Positions 50,829-62,061 of a DNA stretch of 64,000 nt are shown here, in pieces. The stretch spans positions 3,100,001 to 3,164,000 of the forward strand of contig NZ_CP091036.1 of the NCBI RefSeq assembly GCF_021535135.1, in the 5' to 3' direction. The stretch comes from Antarcticibacterium sp. 1MA-6-2 (GTDB lineage Bacteria; Bacteroidota; Bacteroidia; Flavobacteriales; Flavobacteriaceae). Every line of letters starts with the position of its first letter. Positions within the stretch are counted from its first letter, which is position 1. The notes under the pieces were generated by a model, which was given only the letters and a program-made list of their open reading frames with translations, made no database searches and was not told the origin of the DNA. The position numbers and the translations under genes were made by a program.

Positions 50829-53800
50829 TTAATCTGAAGATAATGCAGCAATATTGTTTTTCAATTTTGTATTAATTTGAATTAACTGAATATAGTCATT
50901 GTTCTTAGCAGTTATAATGTATCTTCCATTTGGGGTGCTAAGAAATTCCATATCTTTTACATCGCCCGGAACGAAAAATCCGCTCTTACGGGCTTTTACA
51001 GGCTGAAATTTCCCTTTGCCATCTCCTTTAAGGAGAAGTCCAATCCCCGCATCTGCACGTGGAGTTTCTACTTCTGAGGCATAGAGATTTCCGGCTATAA
51101 GAAGATCAGGATTGTCATCATTATCAAAATCTTCAACCAGTATTTGATTAATAGGAGCAATTTGTGCTTCCGCAGGAAGTGGATGAATTTTAAATCCATC
51201 TTCCCTGTTTTCAATAAATACACTGGCAAAGGATTTCACCTGGTAATGAAGTGCATTTTCCAGATAATCTGTAGTATAAATATCTTCCAGGTTTGCGTTA
51301 GCAAAAGAATTATAATCTTCAAATTTCATTTTAATTCCGGGCATTTGCTGGGAAGAACATTCTCTTCCTCTCACAGGAAATTTCTCTCCGTCATTGAAAT
51401 AACTTAAAACTATATCCTTAGAATTATTTTCATCAAAATCGTGATAATAGATATCAAAGCTGGCATCTTCCCTGGCCTGATATTTATAATTCCGGCCTAA
51501 ATTGCCCGCAATGAAATCCATATCACCATCATTATCAAAATCACCCTCTTTAAGGCTAAACCACCAGCCTGTAGTTTCAGTTAAACCTAATTGTTTTGTA
51601 ATATTTTTAAAATCTCCATTGTTGTTCTTAAATACTGTAATAGGCATCCATTCCCCCACAATTATCAGGTCCTTCCATCCATCATTATCAAAGTCGGTCC
51701 AGCTGGCACTGGTAACCAACCCCAAATTTTCCAGACCGGGTGCTTTTTGAGGGGTAACATTTACAAATTTTGTTCTCCCATTCTCAGATTGGTTTTCAAG
51801 AAGATAGCTGTTTGCGGGTGCAGGATAATTACCTGGAACTAATCTGCCTCCAACAAATAGATCAAGATCGCCATCTTTGTCAAAATCTTCTGCGTACACC
51901 CTGGAGCCGCTGGTATACATTTGAGGTAATGCAGAAAGGGATCTGCTTAATTTACCGTTTTCGTTTTTATAAAGCCTGTCCTGAAGATTTTCTGAGTCTT
52001 TTTCAAATTCATTACCTCCACTTACAACGTAAAGATCATTTTTTCCATCACCGTTGGCATCAAAAATTAATGCGCCCAAATCTTCATACTTTTTGTCTGT
52101 TTCCAGAAAATCAAATTCCTGCTTCTCAAATCCGTTGGCCGTTTGGTAATAAATGCCCCCGGAATGATTGGCAGCACCTCCTATGAAAATATCATCCAGG
52201 TTATCACCGTTCAAATCTCCAACAGCCAATCCCGGTCCAAACATCGAGGTTTTATGAGGCAGTAGAATTTCTTTTTTAAAATCGTCATATTCATTTTCCC
52301 GGTGTTGATATTTCAATCCCAATGAATCTGCGTTTATAGTAAGAAATAACTTTTCCGGAACATCTTTTATAATCTCAGGTTGTTTTTCAGACTCCTTGTA
52401 ATCCAGCACCAGCAACTGGTTTACCGGAATATTGTTTAAGATTTGTACATTTTGATCTGGCCATACCACCTTTAATTTTTCAATAGTTTTAGATTTACCT
52501 ACACCGAAATGAAGTCTTGGAGCTACTGAAGACTGAAAACCCCGCGTAAGGGTTAATTCCTGCATTTGCTCCTTTTCATCATTGGTTAGATAAACCCTGG
52601 CTCCTAAACCAAATCTGTTCCTTTCAGTTCCTTTAAAATCAATCGCAAGGTAATTATTGTTTTCAGTGTTATTGTTTCTGAATACGCTGGCATAATCATC
52701 TATATTATTTGTTACAACTTCAAGGTCTCCATCATTATCCAGATCCACATAAACGGCTCCGTTAGAAAATCCGCTGTAACTAATACCCCAGTTATCATTT
52801 ACTTTTTCAAAGCTTAGATCCCCTTTATTTTTAAAAACAAAATTGTCAATTTTTTCTGAAGGTATCTCCAGGGATTTTTCAAGCAGGCTGTCTCTTTGGC
52901 TGCCCTTTTTCTTTAATTCATTAAAGTAATCCTTGTTATTTATCTCTCTTCGGGTACCATTGGAGATATAAATATCTTTCCAGCCGTCATTATCAAGATC
53001 AACAAATAAAGGTGCCCAGCTCCAATCAGTCGCCTGTACTCCTGCGAGGTAAGAGGTGTTACTAAAGTGTGGCGTATCCCCGTTAAAATTTCCCGCGTTT
53101 GTTTGAAGAGAATTAAACATATACTGATAGTGAAAACCGGAATTTACTGTACTCCAAAATAGTTTTGGATTCATACTTGCCATATTGGCTTTAGCTCTGC
53201 GGTTATCTTTAGCAGCCATATCCATTTGAATAATATCAAGCAACCCATCGTTATTATAATCTGCAATGTCAACTCCCATCCCGTAGAAAGATGTCTGGCT
53301 GGTGGCTTCTTTTATAACATTGGTAAATGTCCCGTCCTGATTATTTAAATACATATAATCTGGAGTACTAAAGTCATTTGAAATATAAATATCGGGCCAG
53401 CCGTCCTCATTGAGATCTCCCACTGTTGCACTTAAAGAGAGACCAAAAGATCGTAATCCGGCTTCATCTGTTACCTTCGTAAAGGTATTTCCATCATTTC
53501 TATAGAGATTATCAGTTTCCACATCCTTCACATTTTGCATTTTAAACAAGTAAAAACTATTAGGAGCAGTGAAATTGGTAGATGGATAATTAGCTACATA
53601 AAGATCCAGGTCCCCATCCATATCATAATCAAAAAAAGTGGATTGAACACTTTGACCGGGGTCAGCAATATTATATTGCTCAGCGCTTTCAGTAAAGGTT
53701 CCATCGGTATTATTTATATACAGTAGATTTTCCCGGGGTTCAAATTTTCCTGAAACCGAGACGTATATATCCAGGTAACCATCGTTATTAATATCAACCA

Positions 53801-54185
53801 TAGTAACTCCTGTAAACCAGCGTTTATCCCCAGCTACATTTGCCTGTTTTGTAATGTCCTCAAATTTGAGATTGCCTTTATTCAGGTATAATTTATTGGG
53901 CTCCATATTTCCGGTAAAAAATAGATCTGGAAGACCATCATTATTAATATCCCCGGCTGCTACTCCACCACCCATGTATAGATATGAATAGCTGAAATAA
54001 TTTATACTGTCATTTTCCTTTAAGTTATTTTGAAAGTCTATTCCGGTATCCTCAAAACTTAACAGGGAAAAATTTTTTTCGTTTTCTTCCTTGCTTGAAG
54101 AAGAGTCAGAGGAGCAGGATGCCAGTAGTAATAAACTTACACCAACCCAACCTAATAGAAAATTATAGTATTTTCTTCTTAACAT
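50829..54185 (-). CDS. Giant FG-GAP/VCBS repeat lipoprotein with ASPIC/UnbV domain (CRTAC1-like)
   Basis: A 1118-residue surface or periplasmic lipoprotein; the start at 54185 gives the lipobox LLLLASCSS. It consists of two beta-propeller-like sets of calcium-binding FG-GAP repeats (such as DINNDGLPDLFFTG, DYDMDGDLDLYVANY, DFDKDGDLDLFVGG). These are separated near the middle by an ASPIC/UnbV domain (GLGARVYLTNDEKEQMQEL, FGVGKSKTIEKLKVVWP). The frame is intact despite its length. Such proteins are common next to SusCD pairs in Bacteroidota and are thought to bind extracellular glycans or proteins. It lies downstream of the second SusC-SusD pair on the same strand, behind a terminator-like hairpin. 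Confidence 0.9.
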   Translation of the reverse strand: MLRRKYYNFLLGWVGVSLLLLASCSSDSSSSKEENEKNFSLLSFEDTGIDFQNNLKENDSINYFSYSYLYMGGGVAAGDINNDGLPDLFFTGNMEPNKLYLNKGNLKFEDITKQANVAGDKRWFTGVTMVDINNDGYLDIYVSVSGKFEPRENLLYINNTDGTFTESAEQYNIADPGQSVQSTFFDYDMDGDLDLYVANYPSTNFTAPNSFYLFKMQNVKDVETDNLYRNDGNTFTKVTDEAGLRSFGLSLSATVGDLNEDGWPDIYISNDFSTPDYMYLNNQDGTFTNVIKEATSQTSFYGMGVDIADYNNDGLLDIIQMDMAAKDNRRAKANMASMNPKLFWSTVNSGFHYQYMFNSLQTNAGNFNGDTPHFSNTSYLAGVQATDWSWAPLFVDLDNDGWKDIYISNGTRREINNKDYFNELKKKGSQRDSLLEKSLEIPSEKIDNFVFKNKGDLSFEKVNDNWGISYSGFSNGAVYVDLDNDGDLEVVTNNIDDYASVFRNNNTENNNYLAIDFKGTERNRFGLGARVYLTNDEKEQMQELTLTRGFQSSVAPRLHFGVGKSKTIEKLKVVWPDQNVQILNNIPVNQLLVLDYKESEKQPEIIKDVPEKLFLTINADSLGLKYQHRENEYDDFKKEILLPHKTSMFGPGLAVGDLNGDNLDDIFIGGAANHSGGIYYQTANGFEKQEFDFLETDKKYEDLGALIFDANGDGKNDLYVVSGGNEFEKDSENLQDRLYKNENGKLSRSLSALPQMYTSGSRVYAEDFDKDGDLDLFVGGRLVPGNYPAPANSYLLENQSENGRTKFVNVTPQKAPGLENLGLVTSASWTDFDNDGWKDLIIVGEWMPITVFKNNNGDFKNITKQLGLTETTGWWFSLKEGDFDNDGDMDFIAGNLGRNYKYQAREDASFDIYYHDFDENNSKDIVLSYFNDGEKFPVRGRECSSQQMPGIKMKFEDYNSFANANLEDIYTTDYLENALHYQVKSFASVFIENREDGFKIHPLPAEAQIAPINQILVEDFDNDDNPDLLIAGNLYASEVETPRADAGIGLLLKGDGKGKFQPVKARKSGFFVPGDVKDMEFLSTPNGRYIITAKNNDYIQLIQINTKLKNNIAALSSD

Positions 54186-54216
54186 TATATTCGTTATTAT
54201 TTTTACTAATGTATCA

Positions 54217-54271
54217 TAAAAAAAGAGCCTGCCCATAAATTCTTTATTAGAGAATATTTAGACAGGCTCTT
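54217..54271 (-). terminator. Terminator-like inverted repeat after the second SusD
   Basis: On the minus strand AAGAGCCTG ... CAGGCTCTT is followed by a T run. The loop is long (about 31 bases) with partial internal pairing. Confidence 0.6.
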
Positions 54272-54319
54272 GCTTCTTGTTAATTAAAAACTCAAGGTTT
54301 TTATTAATCTTAAATGGTA

Positions 54320-56002
54320 TTAATAACCGGGGTTTTGCGTTAATACACCTCCCGATAAATCAATTGCTGTTGTAGGAATAGGCATGATGGTCATATATTC
54401 TTTGAAAGGAGAAGTCTTAGGACCAAAATTGGAAATAGTTTCAGTTTCGGTTATGATGTACTGATTAAGAACTTAGGTACAGCAATATCCCATCGTGCAA
54501 GATCAAAGAATCTGTGGCCTTCCATGGCTAGTTCCAATCTTCTTTCAAATCTTATGGCCTTTAAAGCAAATTCAGTATTTGGAAAAGAAGCATATGGCTC
54601 TATTTTATAGTTTGCCGCAGGTGACCCATTTTCAGCCATCACATAAGTCATATTTTTAGCCCTGTTACGAACCATGTTTACATATTCAAGTGCAGTATCA
54701 AGATCTCCCAATTCTGCTGCTGCTTCAGCAGCCATTAGCAATACTCCTGAGAAGCGCATAACATTGTAATTAATTCCTGGACTTTGTTGACCCCAATCTG
54801 CTGTTCCCATGTTAACATCTTCTCCAGCGTGGTACACGTTCTTTTTAGGTAAGTAACTACCCGAAATGTCGGCTGTAGTATTTCGAACCCAATCAGCACC
54901 TGGATTGATGCCATAGCCGTTGTATTCTATTCCTCTTCTACCTACGGTATAATCAAGTCTTGGATCCAGAGGACTAGGTTTCTGGTGTAAATGGTGCGTC
55001 ACTGGCAATACCATAATCTGATGCTACGTGAGTATCGCTATAGTTATCAAGAAGCGGCAAACCATCGGGACCAGTTTGAAAAGCATCAACAAGGTCCTGT
55101 GTAGGAACATAGAACCCGCAGCACCATCCAAGGGCGTTTGGAAAATTCAAAGTACTACCCACATTACCGTTAAAAGATAAACCATCATCTGCAGCAAACT
55201 GAATAGCAAATACAGATTCCTGGCTGTTTTCACTTCCTGCAACAAAATTAGCCAGGAACTCATCATTCAAGCCATAAGGGCCATTGTTAATTACGTCCTG
55301 TAACAGTGAAAACGCCTCAGTCCATTTTTCCTGAAATAAATAAGTTTTAGCAAGAAATGCTTTTGCAGTCCAGGAAGTAGGTCTTCCGGGCTCTGTTTGA
55401 GTATCAGGCAAATTTTCAACTGCAAATTGCTGATCAGCCTCTACTTCGCTCCAAATTGGTCCCGGATTAGGCTGATTAAATTCGGTGTTCGCATAGTTTT
55501 CAGCAGAAATAAAAGAAGGATTGCCATAAATTTTTTGTAATTCAAAATTAAAGTATCCTCTTAAAAATCTTGCTTCGGCAAGCTTTTCAGTAAAATCCTG
55601 ATCTTCTATTTTATTTATTACAGAGATCACAGCATTTGCCCGATTTACACCTCCATATAAGGCTTCCCATTTACCTAAAATATATGGATTAGCGGGAGTA
55701 AAACTATAAGTTTCCATTAAGAAAAGTTCCTGCTGGTCACCATCTGTACTACCTTTATGTGCATCATCAGACAATACATCAAACCACCAGTTATCGGGAC
55801 TAACCGCAAAACCATTTCCACCGTTATTATTAACAATCCCATCCAGTGCGGAATAGGCCCCGGTTAACAATAGATCAACTCCCTGAGCATTTTGAAGAGC
55901 CTGATCACTTAAGGCTCCTACCGCAGGAGTATCAGTAAAATCCTCACTACAGGCAATAATGATTAGTAGCGGGAGTATATAATAAATTAATTTCCTTTTC
56001 AT
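54320..56002 (-). CDS. SusD/RagB family lipoprotein (second pair)
   Basis: A surface glycan-binding lipoprotein of about 560 residues. The lipobox is LLIIIACSED. SusD hallmarks: LGKWEALYGGVNRANAVISVI, ARFLRGYFNFELQKIYGNPSF, AKAFLAKTYLFQEKW, MRFSGVLLMAAEAAAELGD, RFERRLELAMEGHRFFDLARWD and a C-terminal NPGY. Two breaks, both RCCGGY on the minus strand: ACCTAGT at 54973-54979 (TPETGPLDPRLDYTVGRRG) and ACCTAAGT at 54471-54478 (DIAVPVLNQYIITET). It follows susC2 by 5 bases. Confidence 0.93.
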
Positions 56003-56007
56003 AATAA

Positions 56008-59000
56008 TTATATTTTAATATTAACACCAATAGAATAAATCTGAGATATGGGATAAACCTGATAGCCTACGTTGCCATCAACACCTAAGGTAAGACTATT
56101 ACTAGAGGCTATTTCAGGATCTAAGCCCTGATAATCTGTAATTGTGAATAAATTTGTTCCCTGAAGAAATATTCTTAAGTCCTGAACCCTAAGAGTTTCC
56201 AAAACTGTATCAGCAAAATTATAGCCAATTTGAAGATTTGATAACCTAAAGTAGGAACCATCCTCTACAAAATATGAATTTGGACTTAGTTTCGCTATTT
56301 CTAATGGTGGCGCTTAGAGCTGGTAAAGAAGCATTAGGATTATCGGGAGTAAATGAATCCAGAACTCTGGTGCTTCTATTTCCATCGAAGAACAATGGGA
56401 AATCAGTAAAGACTTTTTGATAATTGTAAATATCATTTCCCTGTGAACCTGAGAAAAAAGCTGACATATCAAAACCTTTATATCCGGCTGTTAAATTTAA
56501 ACCGTAAGTAAAATCAGGATGAGGAGAACCTATGATAGTTCTGTCCTCGTCATTAATAACTCCATTATTATCCACATCAGCATATTGGAAACGGCCAACC
56601 CCATCGGCAGGAGATGCGAAACCCTGGTCTGCTGCCCCGGAAACTTCAGATTCAGAAGCAAAAATTCCCACTACCCGTCTTCCGTAGAAATACGAAAGTG
56701 GCTGGCCTACAGAAGTTCTGGTAATTGCACCTCCTCTAAAACTGGTATCACCACTTTGAAATTCGCTTATAAGATCTGTTACTTCATTCTTGTAGTGAGA
56801 AATGTTTAGGTTAATACCATAAGTAAAATCTGATGCTGCTCTACTGTGATACCCCAGGCTAAAATCAACACCTAGTATTTTCAATAGAACCAAGGTTTAC
56901 TAAAGGAGCAGTGGCATCTATTGCTGTTGTACTAATTAAACTATTGTCTCTTGTAATAAGATCTTTAGTGGTGATTTGATAAAATTCTATCGTAGCATCA
57001 AGTCTGTCATTAAATAATCCTAAATCAAAACCTATATTTTTGGTAATACTGCTCTCCCAATTTAAGTTTCCGTTTCCTACCTGGCTCAGGATCGCACCTG
57101 TAGTAGGTGTGCCACTTCCATTGAATGCATAATTGGCGTATTGATTATTTAAATTGGAGATATTTATAGTTGGATTGTCTGAAGGAAGGGTTTGGTTTCC
57201 TAATTCTCCCCAGGATCCTTTTATTTTTAGCCTGTTAACAAACCAATCTTCTGAATAAAAGTTTTCTTCACTGATAACCCATCCTGCACTAAATGAGGGA
57301 AAAATATCACTTTGATTATCTCCCAGGAATCTTGAAGATTTATCTCTTCTTACGGTTGCAGTTAAAAAATACCTGCTTAAGCATAATTGTAATTAGCAGT
57401 ACCAAAAAAGGAGTACAGGGTAGATTTCCCGTCATAAGCATAACTTACTATGGGAGCCCCTGAACCATTACTTAGGAGGTAGAAATCGGGATTCTCAAAT
57501 AGGTAACCATTTCTGTTAATTCCTTTTCCTTTTCCGCTTTGTGCAAGTGCTTCTATACTAGCTACTGCATTAATACTGTGATCGCCGATATTGTTATCAT
57601 AATTTATCGTGTTGGTCCATATCCACTGGAAATTCTGAGCATCCTGCTCTGCCAGTGTATTCGTAGAACGAGGTTCTGAATGTTCAGGGTTTAAAGCGGT
57701 AAAGAACCTTCCATTATAGTTTTGAATATCTGCACCAATAGAGGTTTTTATATTAAGGTGCTCCAATACTTCCAGCGAAGCATAGATGTCTCCAAAAATC
57801 CTTAAAGATTTATTGTAGTTATCAGATGATCTATTTAGAATCGCTACAGGATTTTCAGCATTACCCAAACCAGCAGCGGCTGTATAACTTCCAGTAAAAT
57901 TGCCGTTATCATCCCTTACAGGAAGTAATGGTGAACTTCTTAGAGCAAAGTTTATTTGATTGCCGCCACGTGTGTTGCTGTGGGAAATATTTAAATGTTG
58001 TCCTACCCTAAGTTTTTCCATAATTTTAAATTCGGAATTTAACCTGGTAGCTGCCCTCTCAAAACCTGTTTCCAGCTGAATACCTTCTCTTTTTAAATAA
58101 TTGATAGACATCAAATATTTACCAAATTCATTTCCATTTTGAAAACTTACAGAGGCATTATAAGTAGGCGCATCCCGGAAAATTTCCTCCAGCCAGTTTG
58201 TTCCCCCTTGTGGGACGGTTACGGGAGCATTTACTCCTTGAATAGTGTTGGGAACAACAGGACTTGCACCGCTTCCATATTGGGCGTGTGTAATAGGAGC
58301 GCCATCATTCCTGAGACTTTGAAAGATCATTTCTCCGTGTTGCTGGGCATTCAATAAATCTGGAAGATTTGATGCCCGTGAGAAGCCAACGTAAGTATCA
58401 ATAGAAACAGTAGGCTTTTGCATTAAATATCCTCCGCCTTTTGTTGTTACAATCACGACCCCGTTAGATGCTCTTGCTCCATATATTGCAGCAGCTCCAT
58501 CCTTAAGAACGTTCATTTGTTCTATATCGTTTGCGTTAAGACTATTCAAAATAGAAGGATCATCTGTTTGAACTCCATCGATAATGTATAATGGATTGTT
58601 GTTGTTGCTGGTTCCATACCCACGAATCCTAACAACAGGAGAGGATCCCGGGGAACCGTCATTTAAAACCGTCACCCCTGTGACCCTGCCTTGCAAGGCT
58701 TCCGCGGCATTAACTATAGGAGCTTTAGTTGCTTCAGAAATGTCGACAGAAGACACAGATCCTGTAACATCCCCACGGGTTTGGGCGGTATATCCCATAA
58801 CTACTATTTCATCAAGCTGGCTGGTGTCTTCCTCTAAATTGACATCCAGGGTTTGCTGATCTCCTACTATGACTTCCTTTGTAGCATATCCCACGAAACT
58901 AAAAATTAAAGTTTGTCCGGGAGAAGCTTCCAGGCTATAATTTCCATCAAAATCAGTTTGGGTTCCAGTCGTTGTTCCTTTTACATAAACGTTAACCGCA

Positions 59001-59195
59001 GGTAAAGGAATTCCATTTTGATCAGTAACCATCCCGCTAATCGTTTGCTGAAGGTCAATTTCATCCGGGTTTCCGGCCATCAATGTTAAACCGCCCCCGA
59101 AGAACAGAAAACCTAGTAATTGCAATTCCCATAATGACTGCCTGGAATAATTTCCAGGGTGACCCCACAGGATTAGAAGTAATTTTAATGTCCAT
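56008..59195 (-). CDS. SusC/RagA family TonB-linked outer-membrane protein (second pair)
   Basis: The barrel of the second SusCD importer, about 1060 residues. The start at 59195 begins MDIKITSNPVGSPWKLFQAV and continues through a hydrophobic signal to MAGNPDE. A carboxypeptidase-like domain (TISGMVTDQNGIPLPAVNV), the SusC box (LDEIVVMGYTAQTRGDVTGS) and plug (RGYGTSNNNNPLYIIDGVQ) follow. Breaks on the minus strand are all RCCGGY: 59111-59117 (ACTAGGT, giving IAITGFLFFGGG), 57375-57382 (GCTTAAGC, NYNYAGRYFLTATVRR), 56870-56876 (ACTAGGT, GSIENTGVDFSLGY) and 56284-56290 (ACTAAGT, NSETGPNSYFVEDGSYF). It lies upstream of susD2 and the FG-GAP gene. Confidence 0.94.
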
Positions 59196-59663
59196 AAAAT
59201 ATTTATAATAAGTTAGTTACTTATAAAAATATAAAAAAATCTTAATAAAGGCTATTTTAAATTGATTATTAAAAAAATATTGCTTAATCCTTAAAGTGTT
59301 TTTTATGTAATATGAAGATAATCAGATTTTAAGAACAAGTCTCATATAATTAATCTGCTGATTTTAATATATTTTCTATTCTAAGGTAGGTTTTGTAAGG
59401 TCAAACCCGGTCATAGTGGCTGGAAAGGTTATAATTAATTTGACTCGGGACGATATATCCCCAAAAAAATTATCCAGGATTATTGTTAATTTAAAAGTAT
59501 ATGGATAGGAGTAGTTTTAAGGAAATTAGTAATGAAATGTGGGATTTTTCTATTTGTAGATTTTAACAAATTTTCTTAAAACATTAATATTAAGTGAAAT
59601 AACAGTCACTTAACAGAAATTTTTTAGGAATGGTGGTAATTTAGATCTGAAACTAAAAAATTA
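59196..59663. other. 468-base intergenic region between divergent susC2 and SYLF genes
   Basis: Extremely AT-rich. I find no gene, repeat or clear operator, and no copy of the LacI-type palindrome seen at 35795. It must contain two divergent promoters. Confidence 0.5.
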
Positions 59664-59669
59664 TTGAAA

Positions 59670-60218
59670 ATGAAACTATTGAGTAAAAAATTTTACGCAC
59701 CCTTATTAACCCTTCTTTTGCTGGTATTAGTAGCAGGTTGTGGTTCAATGAAAAATACCGAGCAGGATCTTGTGTCTGACGCACAGGATGCCCGTAATAC
59801 AATTATGATGGACCATCCTAATGCTGCAGAAATGTTTAATGAAGCTGAAGCTTATGCCATATTTCCAAATGTTGGGAAAGGGGCATATATAATAGGTGGA
59901 GCATCAGGTAACGGTGTGGTATACCAAAATGGAAATGTTATAGGATATTCCGATCTTAAGCAGGTAGATATAGGATTACAGGCCGGAGGAAAATCTTTCA
60001 TTGAAGTGGTTTTCTTTGAAGATCAGGGTACCCTGGAGAGATTTAAGGAAGGAACCTATGAACTGGATGCAAATGCATCGGCAGTTATTCTTGAAAAAGG
60101 AGTTTCAAGAAATCTTGAATTTCAGGATGGAGTTTCAATTGTAACTGTGCCTAAGGCTGGTGCAATGGCTGGAATATCTGTAGGTGGACAGAGATTTACT
60201 TTCCAACCAAGACAGTAG
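59670..60218 (+). CDS. SYLF-domain (Ysc84-type) lipoprotein
   Basis: A 182-residue lipoprotein. A TTG six bases earlier is also in frame, but the ATG at 59670 starts a clean signal with the lipobox LLVLVAGCGS. The SYLF domain binds lipids: DAQDARNTIMMDHPNAAEMFNEAEAYAIFPNVGKGAYIIGG, then SDLKQVDIGLQAGGKSFIEVVFFED and a glycine-rich C-terminal GAMAGISVGGQRFTF. Bacterial members are envelope proteins of unclear role. A strong terminator follows. Confidence 0.88.
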   Translation: MKLLSKKFYAPLLTLLLLVLVAGCGSMKNTEQDLVSDAQDARNTIMMDHPNAAEMFNEAEAYAIFPNVGKGAYIIGGASGNGVVYQNGNVIGYSDLKQVDIGLQAGGKSFIEVVFFEDQGTLERFKEGTYELDANASAVILEKGVSRNLEFQDGVSIVTVPKAGAMAGISVGGQRFTFQPRQ

Positions 60219-60238
60219 AAATTATAATTAGAAAATTT

Positions 60239-60266
60239 AAGAGCGGTACAATTGTGCCGCTCTTTT
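60239..60266 (+). terminator. Terminator after the SYLF gene
   Basis: Stem AAGAGCGG / CCGCTCTT with a TACAATTGTG loop (itself palindromic) and a T tail. Confidence 0.9.
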
Positions 60267-60398
60267 TGTTTATATAAATATTAAAATAAGCAGATCCATA
60301 ATGCGGAATCCGGAAGATTTATTAAACCCAAACTTTTTAAGATGCCGAAATTTAATTTTATTACCATCTCTTCATTCTATTTTAAAACTCAAAAATTT

Positions 60399-60421
60399 AG
60401 CCGAAAGTGTGAGTTTTGGCT
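60399..60421. promoter_or_regulatory. Imperfect palindrome upstream of the LacI gene
   Basis: AGCCGAAA / TTTTGGCT with a 7-base centre, 7 of 8 positions paired. It lies 45 bases before the LacI start codon and could be an operator. It does not resemble the central-CG site at 35795. Confidence 0.25.
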
Positions 60422-60465
60422 GAATGTTCCTTATTTTTAACACCTATAATTTACCCTGGAATTAG

Positions 60466-61486
60466 ATGAAATCAAAAATCACTTTAAAAGAGCTGGCGAA
60501 ACTATTAAATGTTTCAGTATCAACAGTTTCAAAATCTTTAAATGACAGCCCCGAAATAAGTCAAAAAACTGTGGAAAGGGTAAAGGAACTCGCTCAATTG
60601 CATAACTACTACCAAATCCTACAGCAGTAAATTTAAAGAGAAACCGCACGGGTAATATTGCTGTAATAGTTCCCAATATATCTAATACCTTTTTTGCGAA
60701 AGTATTGGGAGGTGTAGAAACTGAAGCCAGAAAACAGGGCTTCCAGGTGATTACTTATATTTCTAATGAATCTCTAGGCCTTGAACAACAAATAACCGAG
60801 TTAATCTCTAATGGGCTTGTAGATGGTTTATTGATCTCAGTGTCTGAGGAAACACAACAAACAAAAAATTATGACCATTTAATGCAACTACTGGAGTATG
60901 AAATACGGTAGTTTTGTTTGACAGAATAGGTGTTGAAATAGAAATGGACCGGGTGGGCGTAAACGATAAAGGCAGTATTTACGACGCTGTACAATATCTT
61001 TATTCTAAAAATCTTAAAAAAATAGGTTTGGTTTGTGCCCTTGGAGATATTGGTCTGGGACAGGAGCGTATAGAGGGATATACCCGTGCCTGTAAAGAAC
61101 TGGGATTACCTATTGATGAGGATTACCTTGTAGTCTCTAAAGATATAGAAACTGTAAAATCAAAACTTTCTCATCTACTTGAAACCCGGGAAGTAGAAGC
61201 TTTAATTGGGCTGGATTTTGTGAGTACACTTCTCACATCCCGTACTATTCAACAACACAAACTTAATATTCCGGAAGACATCAAGATGATTGGCTATGTA
61301 AATGAAGATTTTGCCTCTTTTCTCTACCCTTCAATTAGTTACGTAGATCAACATCCTGTACAAATGGGCGAAACTGCGGCTACTATGGTGATTAACCGAA
61401 TTAAAAAATATTCTCAAAAAACCCCGGTTAAAAATATCATTAAAACTGAATTAAAACATTTGGATTCAACACAGTTTAAGAATTGA
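60466..61486 (+). CDS. LacI family transcriptional regulator
   Basis: A sugar-responsive repressor of about 340 residues. The N-terminal helix-turn-helix is TLKELAKLLNVSVSTVSKSLND. A hinge follows, then the periplasmic-binding-protein-like sensor domain (IAVIVPNISNTFFAKVLGG, VLFDRIGVEIEMDRVGVND, YVNEDFASFLYPSISYVDQ). Two breaks, both RCCGGY: ACTACC at 60608-60613 for ACCGGCC (restoring HNYRPNPTAVNLKR, the hinge consensus), and ACGGT at 60905-60909 for ACCGGT (EIPVVLFDRIG). It is placed after the second SusCD unit and before the symporter, so it may control one or both glycan loci. Confidence 0.92.
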
Positions 61487-61556
61487 TTGGTATTGTACCC
61501 AAACGAATTAGAATTTTTTCCTTTTTAGTACTTAAAATTTTAGAACATCGTTCGTG

Positions 61557-61589
61557 CAGAAATATTACTTTTTTACTTAAATATTTCTG
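61557..61589. repeat. 10-bp inverted repeat upstream of the symporter operon
   Basis: CAGAAATATT / AATATTTCTG, perfect arms with a 13-base T-rich centre. It may end the LacI transcript or be an operator. Confidence 0.4.
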
Positions 61590-61756
61590 TTCCTGGTGAA
61601 GAAATTCTTGCATAACAAATGAAAATCGACTTAAAAAGCCCTATTTATATTTTTTCAAAAAATAAATTTGTTGCTTCTTAAGATTTTTATTTTAACTTCC
61701 ATTTTTGAATCCAAAGCTTAAGGTTTCCTTTTTTGAGCTTTAGAAACAATTACACT

Positions 61757-62014
61757 ATGCAAGGACAGGAAAAAGCAACTGCTTACTGGAAGCAGAATTT
61801 AAAATATTTATTCATACTCCTGAGTATTTGGTTCCTCGTCTCTTATGGTGCCGGGATTCTTTTTAAAGATTTGCTTGATAATTTTTCTATAGGTGGATTT
61901 CCCCTTGGTTTCTGGTTTGCCCAGCAAGGATCCATCTACGTTTTTGTAATATTAATTTTTATCTATGTCCGGCTTATGAACAGGTTGGATAAAAAATTCG
62001 GCTACAATAATTGA
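61757..62014 (+). CDS. DUF4212 small subunit of a sodium/solute symporter
   Basis: An 85-residue membrane protein with two helices (LKYLFILLSIWFLVSYGAGILF and WFAQQGSIYVFVILIFIYVRLM). DUF4212 proteins pair with a large sodium:solute symporter subunit encoded next to them, as here, 47 bases downstream. The ATG at 61757 fits the family start; an upstream in-frame ATG at 61733 is also possible. Confidence 0.9.
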   Translation: MQGQEKATAYWKQNLKYLFILLSIWFLVSYGAGILFKDLLDNFSIGGFPLGFWFAQQGSIYVFVILIFIYVRLMNRLDKKFGYNN

Positions 62015-62061
62015 AATTTCTGCACTTTAACCTAAACCCCACTGACCCTAACCTTTAACTA

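Noticed and set aside
56300..56330. CTAAG string in GCTCTAAGCGCC (minus strand) as another miscalled site
   Set aside because: The protein reads through correctly as LPALSATI with no frame change, so it is probably genuine sequence.
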